This document shows positions 1-10,124 of a stretch of DNA of 64,000 nt, in pieces. The notes beneath the pieces were generated by a model. That model was not told the DNA's origin and searched no databases. It worked only from the letters and a program-made list of their open reading frames with translations. The stretch's first letter is position 1; each line of letters opens with the position of its first letter. Source of the DNA: an uncultured bacterium (GTDB lineage: Bacteria; Bacillota; Clostridia; Oscillospirales; Oscillospiraceae); assembly GCA_948469375.1 (NCBI GenBank), contig CAOKLO010000010.1:1-64000 (forward strand). Direction: 5' to 3'. A program made the translations under genes and the position numbers.

Positions 1-98
1 TTGCTATTTTGTTGATTTAGCCTACTCCTCGCTATTTTTCAAACAAGGCCTAAAGGTAAATGGTCATTTACCGTAGAGATAGAAAGGAAGCGCTCGAC

Positions 99-684
99 AT
101 GATAACAGGCAAACTGGAGAACAGGATCAACAACCTCTGGGAGATTTTCTGGATGGGCGGCATCATCAACCCTCTGGATGTGGTGGAGCAGATGACCTAC
201 CTCATGTTTATCCACGACCTAGACAAAACGGACAATCTCTGCGCTCGGGATAGTACAATGCTGGGACCCCCCCACCAGAGCATTTTCACGGAGGAAGTGC
301 GTATTGGAGAGTGCACCGTCATCGGAAATCAGCTCAAATGGTCGGTGTTCCACGACTTCCCAGCTGAGAAAATGCACGCCGTCATGCATGAGCAGATGTC
401 CCAGGTCCGGGATGGCGATGTCCGGGGCGACGTGTACAAGTTCCTGCTGTCCAAAGTCGCACCGCCGGGGTCAATGGCCCGTTCTGCACACCCCGGCACA
501 TCATCAAAATGATGGTGGAGCTGATGGCCCCGGCCCGGATGAGGTGATCTGCGACCCGGCCTGCGGCACCTCCGGTTTCCTAGTGGCGGCGGAGTATCCG
601 CCCGCCAGTGAGATTTTTGCGGAGCTGAGAGAGCTGGAGGTGGAGGTTTGTAAAGGGTTGGAGGAGTTGGAGGCGATGGTTTGA
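99..684 (+). pseudogene. hsdM: Type I restriction-modification M subunit (HsdM) remnant
   Basis: This is a broken remnant of the DNA N6-adenine methyltransferase subunit of a type I restriction system. The N-terminal region typical of HsdM is readable (ITGKLENRINNLWEIFW, then the LDVVEQMTYLMFIHDLD block). It is followed by the SAM-binding motif ICDPACGTSGFLVAA and then directly by a typical HsdM C-terminal tail (EIFAELRELEVEVCKGLEEL). Reading these parts needs at least two frame changes, near 465 and near 530-540. The target-recognition and NPPF catalytic region between motif and tail is absent, and a shorter block before VRGDVYKFLLSK also seems lost. Intact family members are about 500 residues; about 190 codons remain here. 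The start is placed at the ATG at 99, after an AAAGGA-like site, rather than at the ATG at 60. No hsdS or hsdR follows. The gene cannot make a working enzyme. Confidence 0.85.
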
Positions 685-758
685 TGATAATATTTATCAT
701 GGGGTTTTACCCTCCAATCCTTCGTGAACTGTCTGGTCTATTATGGTACACACCGCAG

Positions 759-1422
759 ATGACGCTGGCCCAACGAAGGGAAAACAGCAGCGGCCAGGTC
801 CAATCCTTTGCGGGTCTGGTAAAATGTGCCGACTGCAGCTTCCTCTATGAATGTGAACTACGATAAGAAGAAAGGCAGGTATAACGGCTTCTCCTGCTGG
901 ATATATAAAAACTACGGCAAGGATCGCTGTACCTCCCATGCTATCGGGTGGAAAACGCTGAACCAATTGGTGCCGAAAGTCATCCGGCTCAATGCTGAAG
1001 CCGCTAAACTGGCCACAGGCAAATTGGTGGCTGCGAAGGCAGAGAAACGGCAAAGCGAAATCCAGCGGGGCAAACGGGATTTGAAAAAAGTGGACAAGCG
1101 AATCACGGAACTGACCAAAATTCTGACCAAACTGTATGAGGACTTAGCCCTGGAAAAAATCAGTGAAAAGCGTTATCAGACCATGGCTCCAAGCTATGAG
1201 TGGGAGCAGGCAGCTTTGAAAGCACAACGTGAGGACCTGGCAGCAGAAATTGCTCAAGGTGAGGAAATCTACGACTACATTGAGCCGTTTCTCCCAATTA
1301 TCTGGAAATATACTAATATCACCGAACTGAATGCCCACATAATAATCACCTTACGGACAGTCAGCGGTCGTGTGTTTGAGTCACATTACCCGCTCCAAAA
1401 AAGCTCCGTTCAGATTTTCTGA
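759..1422 (+). pseudogene. Large serine recombinase, C-terminal remnant
   Basis: This is the 3' part of a large serine site-specific recombinase of the TnpX / Tn4451 kind. The end of the recombinase domain and a zinc-ribbon region can be read (FAGLVKCADC, then NGFSCWIYKNYGKDRCTSHA), followed by a long basic coiled coil like the C-terminal DUF4368 region (KRDLKKVDKRITELTKIL) and an ITELNAHIIITL block near the usual end. A one-base frame change near 840 separates the first zinc cysteines from the rest. The whole N-terminal catalytic resolvase domain with its nucleophilic serine is missing. The last 25 or so residues look like read-through into unrelated sequence. Together with the hsdM remnant it marks the decayed edge of a mobile element or defence island. 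It ends on a strong hairpin shared with the convergent gene. Confidence 0.8.
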
Positions 1423-1432
1423 ACGGAGCTTT
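1401..1432. terminator. Bidirectional intrinsic terminator
   Basis: A perfect stem AGCTCCGTTCAGA / TCTGAACGGAGCT with a TTT loop is flanked by an A-run on the left and a T-run on the right, so it can end transcription from both sides. It lies between the recombinase remnant (plus strand) and the anti-sigma-like gene (minus strand). Confidence 0.9.
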
Positions 1433-1449
1433 TTTATGTTTATGTTACT

Positions 1450-2583
1450 TTATTGTGCCACCTCATACCGATAGCTGTCCACGATGACCGCCGTTACCTG
1501 GGACAGGCCTACCAGGCGGTTGAAAACATAACGCACCACCATATTGGGGCGCTCCCCGCCGCCAAGTACATAATCGGCGTTGTCCAGGTTGCTGGCCTTG
1601 TCCTTCACCACATAGCGGGTACCATCGGCGTAATCCAAGGCCACATAACCCACCATGTCCATGTCCTCGCAGTTCAGCTTGAGGCCGATGGCGGACAGCT
1701 CGGCAGTTCCCGCGGCCGGGTCGGACGCAGAAATGCTGGGCAGGCTCTTGACCCCGGGCAGCTCAAGCTCCCCCTCTACCCTTGGGTCGTCCCGGGAGAT
1801 GATGTGCTTATCTCCGATGTCCTGCTGATGCTCCTCCCCCGGGATGCTGAAGCGGATGCGCACGCCGTCCTCCGCCTTCCAACCGGTGCCGACGGCAGCC
1901 CCACTGTCGACCAAGCACAGCTTTTCCGGGGTGGAGCGCTCCACGTCCACATAAGTCCGTCCACCAAACGAAACAGACCAATCCACATCCGACATGGATT
2001 CAAAGGACACATACAGCATGTTGGCGGTATAGTTCAGATAACCGTGCTGCCAGTCCACCGCGTCCTCCGGAAAACCACCGGGGTGCTCCACCGTGTAGTA
2101 GAATTTGGCCGTGCCGGTGCGCTCGTCCAGCACATAGCCCTCCACCGTGAGGGTGTAGCCCTCGATCTGCCACTGGTAGCCGTTCTCAGGGAGGTAATCC
2201 CCCAGCAGGGCCATAGCCTGGTCCGGGTCCGCCGGGACCGTCTGCCGGTTGTACCAATTGTGCTCCAGCTTCCCGTACTCGTCATAGACCTGCTCCTCGT
2301 CCCAAGAGGGCTGTCCGCCGCCCACAATGCCCTGGACCGTCTGAGGCTCATCCACCGGCACGTTCTGCCGGACATAATACTCATAGGCCGCCCCGGCCGT
2401 CAGGCACAGCGCCGCCACAAGCGCCGCCGCAATCAGCACCGTGCGCACAGGTTTCGGCCCTTTTCGTTTGGCCGGACGCCGCTTCCCCTTCAACTGTGCA
2501 TAGGTATCTTCCAGCTTCTTATTTATCATGTGAGGCACCTCCACCTGTTGTCCCAAAATCTCGTGCAGTCTCTGCTCGTCCAT
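1450..2583 (-). CDS. Putative membrane anti-sigma / DUF4179-like protein
   Basis: This is a 377-residue protein with a cytoplasmic N-terminus of about 45 residues, one transmembrane helix near residues 47-66 (VLIAAALVAALCLTAGAAY) and a large outer domain. It lies 12 bp downstream of an ECF sigma factor gene and is probably co-transcribed with it. That position and topology suggest a sigma-factor partner (anti-sigma or sensory membrane protein of the DUF4179/RsgI-like kind). This is inferred from context, not from a diagnostic motif. The start is set at the ATG at 2583 because AGGAGGTG lies six bases upstream; a longer GTG start would fall inside that site. The outer domain is rich in Asp, Glu, Gly and aromatic residues, with no recognisable catalytic motif. 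Confidence 0.7.
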   Translation of the reverse strand: MDEQRLHEILGQQVEVPHMINKKLEDTYAQLKGKRRPAKRKGPKPVRTVLIAAALVAALCLTAGAAYEYYVRQNVPVDEPQTVQGIVGGGQPSWDEEQVYDEYGKLEHNWYNRQTVPADPDQAMALLGDYLPENGYQWQIEGYTLTVEGYVLDERTGTAKFYYTVEHPGGFPEDAVDWQHGYLNYTANMLYVSFESMSDVDWSVSFGGRTYVDVERSTPEKLCLVDSGAAVGTGWKAEDGVRIRFSIPGEEHQQDIGDKHIISRDDPRVEGELELPGVKSLPSISASDPAAGTAELSAIGLKLNCEDMDMVGYVALDYADGTRYVVKDKASNLDNADYVLGGGERPNMVVRYVFNRLVGLSQVTAVIVDSYRYEVAQ

Positions 2584-2595
2584 CCTCCGCACCTC

Positions 2596-3093
2596 CTATT
2601 CCGCCTCGTAAGCCAGCTTAAACCCGGCCCTGGCCCGCTTGAGACGTGTCTTTACCGTCTCCACCTTCAAATCCATAGCCTTGGCAATTTCCCGTACCGT
2701 GAACCCTTCGCCATAGTACAGCAGCAGCACCGTACGGTACTTTTCGTCCAGTCTGTCCAGCAAATCTAAAAATTCCACCCGGGCATGGCCCGGCTCCGTA
2801 CAGCCCACCGGAATCACTTCCTCCAGCGGCACGCTTCGTCTCTGCTCCCGCAGTATATCCTGACATTTACGGATCAAAATCCGGGTAAGCCAGGTTCGGA
2901 AATACTGCGGCTGACGCAGGGTGTCCAGCTTTTCAAAGCAGGTCAGCACCGTCTCGCTGATGGCATCCGCCGCGTCTGCGTCATTATGGAGATAGCTTCG
3001 GGCTACCTTATACATGGTCCCCTTCTGGCTCTCTATCAGCTCCACAAAGGCCGAACCGTCCCCCGCTCTGGCCCGCCGTATCAGCTCTTCCAT
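2596..3093 (-). CDS. ECF-type RNA polymerase sigma factor
   Basis: This is a 165-residue sigma-70 family factor of the extracytoplasmic-function type. Region 2 is visible in the first 90 residues (DAADAISETVLTCFEKLDTLR and YFRTWLTRILIRKCQD). Region 4 with its helix-turn-helix is at the C-terminus (YYGEGFTVREIAKAMDLKVETVKTRLKRAR). It would direct core polymerase to a small regulon, probably including its own operon. The ATG at 3093 has a GAAGGG site; a longer frame reaching 3174 would run through the candidate promoter and was not used. The neighbour downstream is a one-pass membrane protein that could be its regulator. Confidence 0.9.
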   Translation of the reverse strand: MEELIRRARAGDGSAFVELIESQKGTMYKVARSYLHNDADAADAISETVLTCFEKLDTLRQPQYFRTWLTRILIRKCQDILREQRRSVPLEEVIPVGCTEPGHARVEFLDLLDRLDEKYRTVLLLYYGEGFTVREIAKAMDLKVETVKTRLKRARAGFKLAYEAE

Positions 3094-3134
3094 ATCATCC
3101 CTTCTTTGATCGTCTGTTGACCGGTCACAAGTAT

Positions 3135-3163
3135 TAGACGGACAGACTCGCCCTTTGGGTTCA
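3135..3163 (-). promoter_or_regulatory. Candidate ECF-type promoter for the sigma operon
   Basis: On the minus strand TGAACC is followed after 17 bases by CGTCTA, 42 bases before the sigma factor start. This resembles the TGAAAC / CGTC promoters used by Bacillus ECF factors and suggests autoregulation. No good sigma-A promoter was seen in the same interval. Confidence 0.5.
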
Positions 3164-3191
3164 CACCCTGTCATTTTCCGCGCAAAATAAA

Positions 3192-3214
3192 GTCCCCCGG
3201 CTTTACCGGGGGAC
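3192..3214 (-). terminator. Intrinsic terminator after guaB
   Basis: A 9-bp stem GTCCCCCGG / CCGGGGGAC is followed on the minus strand by TTTATTTT, just after the guaB stop codon. Confidence 0.88.
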
Positions 3215-3223
3215 CTAACCCTT

Positions 3224-4717
<1,494 letters not shown>

Positions 4718-4729
4718 TTAATTTTTCCT

Positions 4730-4758
4730 ATTTTACGCTCTGCCTGGGTCCGTGTCAA
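4730..4758 (-). promoter_or_regulatory. Sigma-A promoter of guaB
   Basis: TTGACA and TAAAAT are separated by 17 bases on the minus strand, 31 bases before the guaB start. The -35 box overlaps the last codons of the upstream gluQ gene. Confidence 0.85.
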
Positions 4759-5681
4759 GATAAACAAACCACAATGTCATTTTTCGGCACTTTTGCCCAT
4801 GAGAACTGGGAGACAAGCTCCTTTGCTGTCACTTTTTCCGGGTGCTCCAGCAGTCCTGCATAGCAAGCCAGCAGTCCCGTCAGCTCCTCCGGCGTGTACT
4901 GGTCCTGCAGGGCGCCCATATCCAGGTCGTGGTCCCGCTTGGCCAGCCGCCGCCCATCCGGAGCCAGCAGCAGCGGCGTATGAAAAAACTCCGGCGGCTC
5001 ATATCCCAACATCTCATGAAGCCACGCCTGCCGGGGCGCAGAGCACAGCAAGTCCCGCCCCCGCACCACGTGGTTCACCCCCATCAATCCGTCGTCCACC
5101 ACCACGGCCAGCTGATAGGCAAACACTCCATCGGAACGGCGGACAATGAAATCTCCGCAGTCCCGTGCCAGGTTTTCGGCATAGGATCCGCAGTTTCCAT
5201 CCTCCAGCGTGACCTCCCGGTCAGGGCACCGGACCCGCCAAGCCGGGCGGCGGCCCGAGCGCTCCAATTCCATTCGCTCCGCCGCCGTCAAACCATAGCA
5301 CTTTCCGCCGTACACCACCGCACCGTCATCCCGGTGGGGCGCAGAAGCCGCCATGCGCTCCGACCGGGTGCAATAGCAGGGATAAACGAGCCCCTTTTCC
5401 TCTAAAACATGAAAGGCCTTTTCGTAATAGGCCGTGCGGCAGCTTTGCATATAGGCAGGCTCCAAACCGCCCTCGTCCCAGTCCAGGCCCAGCCAGCGCA
5501 AATCCTCCATCAGCTGCTGGGCAAACGCCCCACTGGTGCGCTGGGTATCCAGATCCTCAATACGCAGCACCAGTTCTCCCTCCGCGCTGCGCACATCCAG
5601 CCAGGCCAGCAGGGCCGCCAGCAGGTTCCCCAGGTGCATTCGCCCGCTTGGGGTGGGGGCAAACCGTCCCCGTACTTCCAT
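4755..5681 (-). CDS. gluQ: Glutamyl-Q tRNA(Asp) synthetase-like protein
   Basis: This 308-residue protein resembles glutamyl-tRNA synthetase without the anticodon-binding domain (GluQRS/YadB family), which attaches glutamate to queuosine in tRNA(Asp). It shows the class I HIGH-type signature GRFAPTPSGRMHLGN, the LRIEDLDTQR block, the cysteine-containing insert YPCYCTRSE and a KMSK-like loop RRLAKRDHD. The length fits GluQRS rather than the roughly 480-residue GltX. The ATG at 5681 has GGAAGAGGA upstream; an upstream in-frame ATG at 5726 would overlap the preceding gene and was rejected. It lies 13 bp downstream of the radical SAM gene, probably in one transcript. Confidence 0.9.
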   Translation of the reverse strand: MEVRGRFAPTPSGRMHLGNLLAALLAWLDVRSAEGELVLRIEDLDTQRTSGAFAQQLMEDLRWLGLDWDEGGLEPAYMQSCRTAYYEKAFHVLEEKGLVYPCYCTRSERMAASAPHRDDGAVVYGGKCYGLTAAERMELERSGRRPAWRVRCPDREVTLEDGNCGSYAENLARDCGDFIVRRSDGVFAYQLAVVVDDGLMGVNHVVRGRDLLCSAPRQAWLHEMLGYEPPEFFHTPLLLAPDGRRLAKRDHDLDMGALQDQYTPEELTGLLACYAGLLEHPEKVTAKELVSQFSWAKVPKNDIVVCLS

Positions 5682-5694
5682 CGTCCTCTTCCTT

Positions 5695-6585
5695 TCAGTC
5701 AAAAAATGTAAGCTGACGGTCCCCATAGCCCAGCGTGGCCGCCCGGATGATTGCGCTCATGTCATACAGAATTCCCCGCTCCCGGCAGGCCTGTGTGAAC
5801 ACCCTCCACAGCGCCCGTGCCCTGGGACTGACGCACTGGTAACGGTCCCCATACTGCCGCAGATAGCGTTCCCTCAGTCCTTGGCCAGGAAAAACCCGTT
5901 CCAGGCTGTCCAGAAAATACTCCCGCTGGCCCTGACGCATGGTGACGCCAAAAGCGGGGTAAATGAATTTCGCCCCGGCCTGAGCCGCCCTCTCCACCAC
6001 CGCCAGCACACCTTCATCGCTGTCCTCCAAAAAAGGCAGCACCGGCATGAGCAGCACTCCGGCAAACAGCCCCGCCCCGCTCAGCCGCTCCAGCGCCGCC
6101 AGCCTGCGGCTGGGAGAGGGCGCAAATGGCTCAATTCCGGTGGCCAGAGCGTCGTCCGCTGTGGTGACTGTAATCTTACAAATCACTGGAGAATGCGCTT
6201 GAATAGAGGTCAGAATATCCGTATCCCGGATAATCAAATCGCTTTTGGTGGCAATCGCCGCGCCGCAGTCATACGCGTCAATGAGCTCCAGTGAATGCCG
6301 GGTAAGCTGCAATTCCTTTTCAAAGGGATTATACGGGTCGCTCATGGACCCCATGCTGACAAAGGCGGGCTGAACCTTCCGGGCCAAATCGTCCCGAAGG
6401 ATGCGCAGGGCGTCCGTCTTGACCCGCACCTGGTCAAACGCTTCGATCCGGTAACAGTCGCTGCGGCTGTCGCAGTACAGGCAGCCGTGGCAACACCCCC
6501 GGTAAATATTCATGGTGTGGTCCGTGCCGAACCATTCCGTGGATTTGTTTCGGTGAAGCAAATGCTTGGCAGGCACATATTCCAC
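5695..6585 (-). CDS. SPL-like radical SAM protein
   Basis: This 296-residue radical SAM protein has the cluster-binding CxxxCxxC as YRGCCHGCLYC (Cys31, Cys35, Cys38). The flanking sequences NIYRGC near the start and MGSMSDPYNPFE about 60 residues later are typical of the SPL-related group that includes the Rv2578c type. Spore photoproduct lyase repairs a UV thymine dimer, but this protein is shorter than true SplB and its substrate cannot be told from sequence. It is followed closely by gluQ. The function is best left as a radical SAM enzyme of unknown substrate. Confidence 0.85.
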   Translation of the reverse strand: MEYVPAKHLLHRNKSTEWFGTDHTMNIYRGCCHGCLYCDSRSDCYRIEAFDQVRVKTDALRILRDDLARKVQPAFVSMGSMSDPYNPFEKELQLTRHSLELIDAYDCGAAIATKSDLIIRDTDILTSIQAHSPVICKITVTTADDALATGIEPFAPSPSRRLAALERLSGAGLFAGVLLMPVLPFLEDSDEGVLAVVERAAQAGAKFIYPAFGVTMRQGQREYFLDSLERVFPGQGLRERYLRQYGDRYQCVSPRARALWRVFTQACRERGILYDMSAIIRAATLGYGDRQLTFFD

Positions 6586-6642
6586 ACCGGCTTCCTCCCC
6601 TCTGCTCCGCTCTCAGGCCTATTTTCATCGGATAGGCGTGAA

Positions 6643-6669
6643 CCCCTCCCGGACAAGAGTCGGGAGGGG
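6643..6669. terminator. GC-rich hairpin after ftsZ
   Basis: A 9-bp stem CCCCTCCCG / CGGGAGGGG lies just beyond the ftsZ stop. The T-rich tail (TATTTTT) is on the plus-strand side, so it is not a classic intrinsic terminator for minus-strand ftsZ. It may still stabilise the ftsZ 3' end. Confidence 0.45.
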
Positions 6670-6674
6670 TATTT

Positions 6675-7838
6675 TTACCTCTTATTAAAAATTTTGAAAA
6701 TATCGTCGAAGGGATCGTCCTCCACCGACTCTGCTGCATTTTCCGACAAAGGCTTTGGGGGCGTGACGGGGCCCACACCGGCGGGAACGCACTTGGGCTT
6801 GTCCTCCACCGCAGCCTTGGGCTGAGCCTTGGCCTGTGTCTGGGCGGGCTGCTCTCCCTCCTTCTCGGGAACGGGATTGTCCACCGTACCAAATCCGGTG
6901 GCGATGACAGTGACCCGCAGCTCGTCCTCTAAGGTGTCGTCAAAGGCGGTGCCCATCATGAACAGCGCGTCGGGATCGGCCACCTGCTTGACCATTTCAG
7001 CGGCCTGCTCCACCTCCTCCAGGCCCATGTCCATGGGACCGGTGATGTTGACGATGATGCCCTTGGCCCCCTGGATGGAGGTCTCCAGCAGGGGGCTGTT
7101 GATGGCGATGCGGGTGGCCTCCTCCGCCTTGTTCTTGCCCGCAGCCCGACCCACACCCATGTGGGCCAGCCCCGCGTCCTTCATCACGGCAGTGACGTCG
7201 GCAAAGTCCAGATTAATGAGACCGGTGGTCTTGATCAGGTCGGAGATGGACTGCACCGCCTGACGCAACACATCGTCGGCGATGGCAAAGGCGTTGGCGA
7301 AAGTGATCTTCTCGTCAGTGGCGTACTGGAGCCGGTCGTTGGGGATAATGACCAGGGAGTCCACCTTCTGGCGCAGCTCCTCAATGCCGCTGGCCGCCTG
7401 TTCCATGCGGCGGCGGCCCTCAAAATTGAAAGGCTTGGTGACCACACCCACAGTGAGAATCCCCTTCTCCTTGGCGATTTCCGCCACCACAGGGGCCGCG
7501 CCAGTGCCGGTGCCGCCGCCCATGCCGGCGGTGACGAACACCATGTCCGCCCCCTCCAGCAGGGCGTTGATCTGCTCCTTGCTCTCCCTGGCGGACTCCC
7601 GGCCCACCTCTGGGTTGGCCCCCGCACCCTTGCCTCCGGTGAGCTTCTCACCGATGGCCAGCTTCTGGGTGGCCTCGGAGGCGTTGAGACACTGGCGATC
7701 CGTATTCACCGCGATGAACTCCACACCCTGCATCCCCGCACGGACCATGCGGTTTACCACATTATTGCCGCCGCCGCCTACGCCAATGACCTTTAATACG
7801 TCCTCATGACTGGCGGCGGAATCCATTACAAATGCCAT
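6675..7838 (-). CDS. ftsZ: Cell division GTPase FtsZ
   Basis: This is the tubulin-like GTPase that forms the cytokinetic Z-ring at midcell. The 387-residue protein has the N-terminal [14 protein letters not shown], the tubulin signature [13 protein letters not shown], the T7 synergy-loop region NLDFADV and a variable Pro/Ala/Lys-rich linker at about residues 320-365. It ends with the conserved tail [11 protein letters not shown], which binds anchoring proteins such as FtsA or SepF. No ftsA is present; in many Clostridia SepF serves as the anchor. It is the last gene of the dcw block and has its own promoter at 7907-7935. Confidence 0.98.
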   Translation of the reverse strand: MAFVMDSAASHEDVLKVIGVGGGGNNVVNRMVRAGMQGVEFIAVNTDRQCLNASEATQKLAIGEKLTGGKGAGANPEVGRESARESKEQINALLEGADMVFVTAGMGGGTGTGAAPVVAEIAKEKGILTVGVVTKPFNFEGRRRMEQAASGIEELRQKVDSLVIIPNDRLQYATDEKITFANAFAIADDVLRQAVQSISDLIKTTGLINLDFADVTAVMKDAGLAHMGVGRAAGKNKAEEATRIAINSPLLETSIQGAKGIIVNITGPMDMGLEEVEQAAEMVKQVADPDALFMMGTAFDDTLEDELRVTVIATGFGTVDNPVPEKEGEQPAQTQAKAQPKAAVEDKPKCVPAGVGPVTPPKPLSENAAESVEDDPFDDIFKIFNKR

Positions 7839-7906
7839 CCTGTGACCCTCCTATGTAAAACCAGTGATAGTAACCCTGTGAAAGATACAAAACTACATCT
7901 TGTTAT

Positions 7907-7935
7907 ATTGTACCCTTTTTTCTCCAGTCGGTCAA
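7907..7935 (-). promoter_or_regulatory. Sigma-A promoter of ftsZ
   Basis: TTGACC and TACAAT are separated by 17 bases on the minus strand, about 70 bases before the ftsZ start. The leader contains an AGGAGGG site close to the ATG. Confidence 0.85.
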
Positions 7936-7974
7936 TAGAAAATCGCAGTTTTTTGCCGTTCCTCCAAAATTTAA

Positions 7975-8751
7975 CTATTTATCCGGCTGAAAATAGGCCT
8001 TTCCATCAGCAATGGTCAGATCCAAAAGGCCGCTTTGTCCCTCTTGAATTTTTCCCTCCTCCAGACCGCGGGTCAGCGCACTCTGGGCCAGCCGAATGAA
8101 GTACTCATACTCTCCGCCTCGGGGCAGCTTCAAGCGGTAGATGTCATAGTTCAGCGTCATGGAGGCCGCAGCGGTGCAGTCCAGCGATGTGCACTGCTCC
8201 AGCATTCCATGGCTCTCCAGCACGCCCAGCAGCTCCTTCACATATTCCAGGGTGAGCGTCTCCTCCTCTGCGGTCTGAACCATGCCTCCGGCATAGGGCC
8301 CCACCGCCGTCATACCTGTGATTTGGATCGTGCGGATGGTGCCGTTATCCTTTTCCAACAGCTTCCCCTGAGAGGAGATGAGCCAGCGCCCCTCGGCGCT
8401 GTCCACCGACGCCGACGCTACCCGCTCCGTCACCCGGATTACCAGGCCGTCGGGATACACCCGCCGGATGGTCACCCCTTCCACATAGGGCAGCTGGGCC
8501 CGGATGGAGGCCGACACCCGGCTGGCGGGCAGAGCAATGAGGTTGTCGCCGGTCTTCACACCGGAGGCGTCAATGATCTCCTGGGCGGTGTAGCGCACAT
8601 TGCCTTCCACCTCAATGGAATTCACCCGGAAAAAGACCACGCAGGCCACAATGATCGCCACGGCCACAAGCAGAATGGACAGCACCTTATAAAGGCCGCT
8701 GAACCGGCCTCGCCGCCGGCTTGGCCGGTTGTGTCTGCGCTGTCGTGCCAT
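7975..8751 (-). CDS. ftsQ: Cell division protein FtsQ/DivIB
   Basis: This 258-residue bitopic divisome protein bridges early and late division proteins. It has a basic cytoplasmic N-terminus, one transmembrane helix (LSILLVAVAIIVACVVFF, about residues 23-40) and an outer POTRA domain (VNSIEVEGNVRYTAQEIIDA) followed by the FtsQ beta region (PDGLVIRVTERVASA). The ATG at 8751 is chosen because CGGAG lies nine bases upstream; the ATG at 8760 would touch that site. It sits between murA and ftsZ as in many Firmicutes. Confidence 0.92.
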   Translation of the reverse strand: MARQRRHNRPSRRRGRFSGLYKVLSILLVAVAIIVACVVFFRVNSIEVEGNVRYTAQEIIDASGVKTGDNLIALPASRVSASIRAQLPYVEGVTIRRVYPDGLVIRVTERVASASVDSAEGRWLISSQGKLLEKDNGTIRTIQITGMTAVGPYAGGMVQTAEEETLTLEYVKELLGVLESHGMLEQCTSLDCTAAASMTLNYDIYRLKLPRGGEYEYFIRLAQSALTRGLEEGKIQEGQSGLLDLTIADGKAYFQPDK

Positions 8752-8807
8752 GGGTATCATCTCCGTTCTGGTCTGTCTGGACACCGCCGGAACTGGGCGG
8801 CTGTTTC

Positions 8808-10064
8808 CTATTCCTCTCTCCGCTCCACATCTGCTCCCAAGGTCCGAAGCATATCCTCCAAGCCCTCGTAGCCCCGGTCAATGTGATTCAGGCCGGACAG
8901 CACGGTGGCGCCCTCCGCCCCCAGGGCCGCCGCGGCCAGCGCTCCCCCGCCCCGCAGGTCCGACGCCTCCACCCGGGCGCCGTGGAGACGTTCCACACCC
9001 CGCACCAGGGCCACGCGGCCTTCGGTAGTGATGTCCGCCCCCATACGGATGAGCTCTGGAACGTGGCGGTAACGGCTGTCGAACATGGTCTCCACAAACA
9101 GCGTACACCCTTGGGAGGCCGCCAGCGCCGCCATCACCGGAGCCTGCGCATCGGTGGGAAACCCGGGATAGGGCGCAGTCCGGATGGTAGGCACGCCTTT
9201 GAGGGGCGTCTCCCGGTCCCGCTCCAGCTCCACATGCTCCAGCTTGCTCTCCACCCGGCACCCCGCCTGATGGAATACAGACATGACGGTGGCCAGGTGC
9301 CGCCAGTCCACACCCCGCAGGCGGACCCTGCCTCCGGCGGCGGCGGTGGCAGACAGCAGGGTTGCCGCCACAATGCGGTCCCCCATGACGGAAAATTCCC
9401 CGCCGGACAGCTCCCGGCCTCCCTCCACAATGATGGTGGAGCTTCCCGCTCCCCGAACATGAGCTCCAAGGCTGTTGAGAAAATTCTGCAAATCACCGAT
9501 TTCCGGCTCCCGGGCCGCATTGGTAATTGTGGTAATCTTTGACGCCCCCACAGCGCACAGCATGGCGTTTTCCGTAGCGCCTACGCTGGGCATGGACAGC
9601 TGGACCTCACCTCCCAGGGGCCGTCCCTGGCAATGGATGCCCCGGTCCTCGCTGACCTCGCACCCCATGGCCCGAATGGCGCTGAGGTGCAGGTCGATGG
9701 GCCGGGGACCCAGCTCACATCCACCGGGATAGGTCAGATGAGCCTCCCCCATCCGGGCCAGCAGCGGCCCCAGAAAAATGATGGACGAGCGCATGGCCCG
9801 CATCTGTTCTTCCGATATCGTGCTTCCCAAAGCCCCCGTTGGGTCTACAGTAATCGTGTGCCTCTCCTGCTGCGCACGGCAGCCCAGGCGCCGCAGAATG
9901 CCCAGCGCGGCGTCCACATCGGTGAGCCGCGGGCAGTTGCGCAGCGTCACCGTTCCCCGGGCCAACAAGCAGGCCGCAAGTATAGGCAGCACACTGTTTT
10001 TTGCCCCGTGGACGGTCAACTCACCCTCTAGCGGCCTTCCGCCCCGAAGATACATCACACTCAT
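8808..10064 (-). CDS. murA: UDP-N-acetylglucosamine 1-carboxyvinyltransferase
   Basis: MurA transfers enolpyruvate from PEP to UDP-GlcNAc, the first committed step of peptidoglycan precursor synthesis and the target of fosfomycin. The 418-residue protein has HGAKNSVLP with Lys22 and Asn23 at the canonical positions, and the active-site loop PGGCELGPRPIDLH with Cys116, equivalent to Cys115 of E. coli. The Cys predicts fosfomycin binding, in contrast to Asp-type MurA. The ATG at 10064 follows GGGGAGG. That ribosome site is itself inside an imperfect hairpin (10068-10118). Confidence 0.96.
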   Translation of the reverse strand: MSVMYLRGGRPLEGELTVHGAKNSVLPILAACLLARGTVTLRNCPRLTDVDAALGILRRLGCRAQQERHTITVDPTGALGSTISEEQMRAMRSSIIFLGPLLARMGEAHLTYPGGCELGPRPIDLHLSAIRAMGCEVSEDRGIHCQGRPLGGEVQLSMPSVGATENAMLCAVGASKITTITNAAREPEIGDLQNFLNSLGAHVRGAGSSTIIVEGGRELSGGEFSVMGDRIVAATLLSATAAAGGRVRLRGVDWRHLATVMSVFHQAGCRVESKLEHVELERDRETPLKGVPTIRTAPYPGFPTDAQAPVMAALAASQGCTLFVETMFDSRYRHVPELIRMGADITTEGRVALVRGVERLHGARVEASDLRGGGALAAAALGAEGATVLSGLNHIDRGYEGLEDMLRTLGADVERREE

Positions 10065-10067
10065 GGC

Positions 10068-10118
10068 AAAGCCTCCCCATAGAAAGAAATCTCGATTCAT
10101 TCTATGCGGAGGGGCTTT
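10068..10118 (-). promoter_or_regulatory. Hairpin covering the murA ribosome-binding site
   Basis: On the minus strand AAAGCCCCTCCGCATAGAA can pair with TTCTATGGGGAGGCTTT across a 15-base loop, with a small bulge and one mismatch. The downstream arm contains the GGGGAGG site of murA, so folding would hide it. There is no T-run, so a terminator role is unlikely. Confidence 0.5.
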
Positions 10119-10124
10119 CGCCGG

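Noticed and set aside
1453-2769. Plus-strand open frame of 438 codons
   Set aside because: Antisense to the membrane protein next to the sigma factor; His/Arg-rich with no domain.
6643-6669. Hairpin as a standard terminator of ftsZ
   Set aside because: The T-run is on the wrong side for the minus strand. It is kept only as a low-confidence hairpin.
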